This document shows positions 32,899 to 36,368 of a stretch of DNA of 36,368 bases, one piece after another. A program made the translations under genes and the position numbers. A model generated the notes under the pieces. The model was not told where the DNA came from, ran no database searches, and saw only the letters and a list, made by a program, of their open reading frames with translations. This DNA comes from an uncultured cyanobacterium (GTDB taxonomy: Bacteria; Cyanobacteriota; Cyanobacteriia; Cyanobacteriales; FACHB-T130). Within the stretch, counting starts at the first letter, position 1. Each line of letters starts with the position of its first letter. The DNA lies in the NCBI GenBank assembly GCA_936920195.1, contig CAKZHE010000245.1, positions 1 through 36,368 of the forward strand. Direction: 5' to 3'.

Positions 32899-35646
32899 CT
32901 ATGGAGGAAAGTGTTCTAATAAAAAAGCTTCTGCGGTAGCGCGATCGCCGATCTTCCCATCCAAGGTAGCTGCTAAAATAGTTTCGAGGATTTCTTTGAA
33001 TTGTTTGCCCGGTTGATAGCCTAATTTTTTCAGATCCTTACCATTGAGTAATGGTTGGACTTGAGACAAGCAAGTTAAATAGTGCCAGATTTGCCGACGG
33101 ATTAACCGGGGAACTTGGGCGATAATTAAAATTAGGTTTGGTAATTCGTAGCGTCGCAATAGTTTGACAACTTCACTATGAGGAGGAGAAATTGATAAAG
33201 CTGTACTGAGATGATTGACGGCTTCAGCCAAATTTTGCAAGCGAGTAATGCTATCAGCCGATAATTGCAGATTGGTGGCTACCTTACCTCGATGCGCTGG
33301 GGATAAATGGGCAATTAAGACTTCTAGACGGAATTGCCAATGCTCTAAACGCGGCTGAGAATCGAAACGGCGCAAACAGCGATCGCTTAACCGCATCTGC
33401 CACCACAATTGCCGATCTAGTTGTAAACTGGGATGGAGGCAGCGCAATGCCCCTAATTCTGCCAGTAACTGTAAAGCCGCTTGCCAGTAGGGAGCTTGTA
33501 AAATATATTTTAATTCGCTTTTTAGGCGAGTTTGCAAAGCTGGAGCCTTACTATTAGTTTGTAATAAGCGATCGTAAATGCCACTGTTTAAAGCATAACG
33601 AATATAACTTTCTGTTTGGGGTTCAATGGTAAATTGCAACCGAACTGCAAAGCGCACGGCTCGATAAATTCGGGTGGGATCTTCAATAAAACTATTGGCA
33701 TGGAGTACCCGAATTTGGCGCGATCGCAAGTCTAGCATCCCCCCAAAGAAATCTAATAAAAATCCGCTTTCATCCGTACCGCTCAAACTGGCAGCAGTTA
33801 ATCGTATTGCCAAGGCATTAATAGTAAAATCGCGCCTGTACAAATCTTGTCGAATTGAACTAGCTTCCACTTCCGGGTTAGCTGCTGGATAGGGATAAAA
33901 TTCAGTTCTGGCAGTGGCAATATCTACCCACAGAGAACCCATGACGGCATCTTTATGCCACAATAAAGCCGCCGTTTGAAATTGTCCATGAATATCCAAT
34001 CGAGCGGCGGGATAGATCTTTTGTAGAGCTTGGGCAATCTGCACCGCAAAAGAACTTTCCGCCATGGGAGAATTTTGACTTTCTGGTTGATTGAGAATCC
34101 CATCGACTACTAAATCTAGATCTGACAACATTAAAGGTTGATCGGTTTTCGCCAGCAGTAAATCCCGTACTGCTCCACCCACTAAATAAAGTTGCCAATT
34201 TTGACTTTCAGCTACTGCCGCCGCTCTTTGCAGAAATTCCCTTAATTGCGGAGCCAATCTGTCACGCAAATTCAAAATTAAAGCTGATGAATCTGTCATA
34301 GTAGGGGATTTCTGTTGGCTAGTTTGATGCCACTGCCGTAAAACATCGGTGCGAGTCACAATCCCGACTAATTGCCCCTTTTCTAAAACAGGCAATCGTC
34401 CCACATCATAAGTTACCATCAACCGCTCAATTTCCGAAAGCAAAGTTGCTGGGGTAATGGTTTTCAAATTGCCGCTCATATAACCTTTCACCGGAGCATG
34501 ACTAAAGCCATGATGGAGGGCTAAATCAATATCTCGCCGGGAAATAATTCCCACTAATTCATCCCGTTCATTGACTACAGACAAACCCGAATGTCCATAC
34601 CGGAGGAGGATACGTTGAGCCTCGCTAATAGTAGTTTCCGGGCGAATTGTCCGCACAGGAGAAGACATTAATTCCTGGGCGGTGGGCGGGTGAGGAATTT
34701 GACTGGCAATGGCAGTTAAAATTTGATCTAAGATTGCTTGAGGATCGACACCGCGCAGACTTAAAGAAGCGGCTGAAGAATGTCCGCCGCCGCCCAAAGA
34801 TTGAAAAATCTGGTGGAGATTTACCCCTTTAATGCGCGATCGCCCAATTATATTTAATTTAATAGGCTCGGCAGCAGACTCCCGCACGGGATGAGTATTT
34901 GCCAACAACAAGACATCACTATCAGTTAATGCCAGCAACTCCGAAGCCAAACTAGATAATCCCGGCACAAACTCATTGGTGGGCAACCATACCCAAGCCA
35001 CTTGATATCCAGAAATAGTTTTCGCTTGCAAAGTTTCTAAAGCTACTTTTAACAACTTTTGCAACTTCGGCGACAAACCCGGATGGACATAAGTAGCGAT
35101 CGCTGATAAACTAGCTCCCTGTGACATCAACCAGGCCAACGCCAGGGCATCGCGGGGAGTAGAATTTTCAAATAACAACGAACCCGTATCCACGTGAATT
35201 CCCAAAGCCATTACCGTCGCTTCCGCCGAAGTCAAAAACTGCTGATGGGGAGCAGCCAGTTTCTGCAAATGTTCCACAATTAACGTTGTCGTTGCCCCCA
35301 CCGCCTCAACTTGGATTTGAGTTGCCGGGATTGCCAGTTCCCCATCTGGGTGATGATCGTAAACAGCGATCGCTTCTACATTGGGCAAATCTAACCATTC
35401 CGCTGTTTTTCCCAAGCGATCGCGCTTTTGGCAATCTACCACCGACAGCGAGCGAATTTGTTTCGGATTCACCGCCCGACTTTCCATCAACCCATACTCA
35501 TCCCGATGCAAAGCCAAAAAATCCCGCACCCCCGGATGACATCCCCCCGCCAGCACGATTCTCGCCCCTGGGAGCAAGCGGGTTAGCCCCACGGCTGCGC
35601 CCAAAGCGTCAAAATCTGCGGTTGTATGGCACAAAATTAGATCCAT
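32899..35646 (-). CDS. DHH - CBS - tRNA nucleotidyltransferase fusion (putative A-adding enzyme)
   Basis: 915 residues. Residues 1 to about 320: DHH/DHHA1 phosphoesterase with CHTTADFDALGAA (Asp11, Asp13), VVDCQ, DHHPDG (Asp97-His98-His99) and GGGGHSSAAS. Residues about 325-440: two CBS domains (MSSPVRTIRPETTISEA, LVGIISRRDIDLAL; LVGIVTRTDVLRQW), probable adenine-nucleotide sensors. Residues about 460-915: class II nucleotidyltransferase (YLVGGAVRDLLL, SDLDLVVD, YRRDFTINALAIRL, EDPTRIYRAVRFAVRLQF). The same DHH-CBS-polymerase layout occurs in Aquifex-type A-adding enzymes, which complete tRNA CCA ends after a separate CC-adding enzyme. It may therefore be the A-adding partner of the 416-residue enzyme at 26018. 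The DHH domain could add nuclease or cyclic-dinucleotide hydrolase activity; this is untested inference. Confidence 0.92.
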   Translation of the reverse strand: MDLILCHTTADFDALGAAVGLTRLLPGARIVLAGGCHPGVRDFLALHRDEYGLMESRAVNPKQIRSLSVVDCQKRDRLGKTAEWLDLPNVEAIAVYDHHPDGELAIPATQIQVEAVGATTTLIVEHLQKLAAPHQQFLTSAEATVMALGIHVDTGSLLFENSTPRDALALAWLMSQGASLSAIATYVHPGLSPKLQKLLKVALETLQAKTISGYQVAWVWLPTNEFVPGLSSLASELLALTDSDVLLLANTHPVRESAAEPIKLNIIGRSRIKGVNLHQIFQSLGGGGHSSAASLSLRGVDPQAILDQILTAIASQIPHPPTAQELMSSPVRTIRPETTISEAQRILLRYGHSGLSVVNERDELVGIISRRDIDLALHHGFSHAPVKGYMSGNLKTITPATLLSEIERLMVTYDVGRLPVLEKGQLVGIVTRTDVLRQWHQTSQQKSPTMTDSSALILNLRDRLAPQLREFLQRAAAVAESQNWQLYLVGGAVRDLLLAKTDQPLMLSDLDLVVDGILNQPESQNSPMAESSFAVQIAQALQKIYPAARLDIHGQFQTAALLWHKDAVMGSLWVDIATARTEFYPYPAANPEVEASSIRQDLYRRDFTINALAIRLTAASLSGTDESGFLLDFFGGMLDLRSRQIRVLHANSFIEDPTRIYRAVRFAVRLQFTIEPQTESYIRYALNSGIYDRLLQTNSKAPALQTRLKSELKYILQAPYWQAALQLLAELGALRCLHPSLQLDRQLWWQMRLSDRCLRRFDSQPRLEHWQFRLEVLIAHLSPAHRGKVATNLQLSADSITRLQNLAEAVNHLSTALSISPPHSEVVKLLRRYELPNLILIIAQVPRLIRRQIWHYLTCLSQVQPLLNGKDLKKLGYQPGKQFKEILETILAATLDGKIGDRATAEAFLLEHFPP

Positions 35647-35754
35647 AGGTGGTCAATTTTTGGTAGCGTACTACTCAGGCATGAATAAAAATTCCGATCC
35701 ATCGAAGCCGATGGGCAATATCCAAATCTGTTGCTGTCTTGGGAGAGATCAAAA

Positions 35755-35943
35755 ATGACTATTGTATTTCAATTGGCTTTAACTGTTTTAGTCCTACTGT
35801 CCTTTGTGATGGTGGTGGGAGTTCCCGTCGCCTATGCTAGCCCTCAAAACTGGGATCAATCCAAGAGTCTAATTTTACTCGGTTCCATTGCTTGGACAGC
35901 CCTGGTACTGATTGTCGGCGCTTTGAATTATTTCGTCGCCTAA
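35755..35943 (+). CDS. psbZ: Photosystem II reaction centre protein Z
   Basis: 62 residues, the usual PsbZ (Ycf9) length, with two membrane helices: [20 protein letters not shown] (about 3-22) and [20 protein letters not shown] (about 40-59), joined by [16 protein letters not shown]. It sits at the periphery of the photosystem II core and stabilises light-harvesting and PsbK/Ycf12 binding. The start at 35755 is preceded by GGGAGAG; the longer frame from 35731 was rejected because its extra residues are absent in PsbZ. Divergent from the A-adding-type gene. Firm marker of an oxygenic phototroph. Confidence 0.97.
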   Translation: MTIVFQLALTVLVLLSFVMVVGVPVAYASPQNWDQSKSLILLGSIAWTALVLIVGALNYFVA

Positions 35944-36171
35944 TCCTCTATCGATAGGGTGCGTTACGCTGCGCTAACGCACCATCAACATTACATGACT
36001 TACGCAAATCTACAATGTAGCAACTGTCTTGAATGTCAAGGACGAGGCTCTTGTGTTATGAAAATATTCTGACACCACCAAGGCACAAAGACACAAAGGA
36101 TAAAACCTTCTAGGAGCGGGTTTACTCAGATTTTTGAACCCACCGACAAACTATCTTAAGCCACCCCACAC

Positions 36172-36269
36172 GCCCAAAATTGAGCATTAATTAACTTTAC
36201 AGCTGCGTGGGGCGGGTTTATTGAGGTTATTGATGACGATTAAAATTCATCGCCAAACCCGCCCCTACA
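36172..36269. repeat. Dispersed non-coding repeat, copy 2
   Basis: Shares ordered blocks CCCAAAATTGAG, ATTAATTAACTT, GGGCGGGTT, GAGGTTATTG and CCAAACCCGCCCCTACA with 8536-8635. The GGGCGGGTT and AACCCGCCC arms can pair. Confidence 0.75.
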
Positions 36270-36291
36270 AGGTTCAATTTGCTGTAATTTT

Positions 36292-36368
36292 CTATTCCCT
36301 GTTCCCTATTCCCTGTTCCCTGTTCCCTGTTCCCTGTTCCCTGTTCCCTATTCCCTGTTCCCTGTTCC
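36292..36368. repeat. Heptanucleotide array (complement of GGGAACA / GGGAATA), cut by the window edge
   Basis: TTCCCTG and TTCCCTA units, about eleven visible. Opposite orientation to the arrays at 4058 and 29438. Confidence 0.95.

Larger units (their letters stand above)
35944..36368. other. Repeat-filled spacer to the window end
   Basis: No gene. Contains GGTGCGTTA/TAACGCACC (35959-35983), possibly the psbZ terminator; a MITE end ATGACTTACGCAA (35995-36007); a CACCAAGGCACAAAGACACA repeat (about 36075-36100, cf. 16296-16322); the dispersed repeat 36172-36269 matching 8536-8635; and a heptamer array from 36292. Confidence 0.8.

Noticed and set aside
35731-35754. Eight-codon extension of PsbZ
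   Set aside because: PsbZ is 62 residues and a clear GGGAGAG element precedes ATG 35755.

Overview
The window comes from a cyanobacterium, probably a filamentous one. GCGATCGC (HIP1) octamers are scattered throughout. It carries psbZ, an FtsH2-type thylakoid protease, ferredoxin-sulfite reductase and a plant-like thylakoid-lumen TPM protein. It also has heptanucleotide tandem repeats (GGGAATA, GGGAACA, GGGAATT), many small palindromic dispersed repeats and a PEP-CTERM protein.

Layout. 1-5.5 kb: phosphoribosyltransferase, sulfite reductase (sir, with an unusual DNA-binding-like tail), a DMT-family exporter and a membrane-anchored HEAT-repeat protein. 5.6-12.2 kb: a STAND-like ATPase with TPR repeats, then a very large 7TM-histidine kinase-receiver-adenylate cyclase. 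12.4-14.9 kb: an Eco29kI-type restriction enzyme and its C5 cytosine methyltransferase, packed directly behind an RNase D gene. 15-18.5 kb: trpB and ftsH. 18.5-21.8 kb: decayed Uma2 tails around a PIN toxin-antitoxin pair, then a tight GST / lumenal peptide / DUF1823 / Uma2 operon. 22-26 kb: TPM protein, TIGR03032-TPR-glycosyltransferase protein, DUF433/DUF5615 pair. 26-35.7 kb: a tRNA nucleotidyltransferase, a trypsin-like protease with PPC domains, the Ro60 locus, a PEP-CTERM protein and a 915-residue DHH-CBS-nucleotidyltransferase. The window ends with psbZ and repeats.

The most striking system is at 29.3-31.4 kb. A complete bacterial Ro60 gene (TROVE plus vWA domain) is preceded by two tandem RNA genes that look like tRNAs at both ends (8-bp acceptor-like stem, D arm, T arm). 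In each, an insert between D and T arms contains the Ro-binding signature of Y RNAs: a UGCAAA loop and a 3' strand GGCCGAA with a bulged C. These are read as YrlA-type Y RNAs. One of them keeps a methionine-type CUCAUAA anticodon loop. Two tRNA-3'-end nucleotidyltransferases, plausibly a CC-adding and A-adding pair, flank this locus at a few kilobases.

Non-coding space is dominated by small mobile or palindromic repeats: a MITE with CAGGACTTACGCA termini, GAGGCTCTGCCTCG palindromes, GGTGCGTTA/TAACGCACC palindromes and heptamer arrays. No complete transposase, CRISPR array, rRNA, canonical tRNA or prophage was seen.
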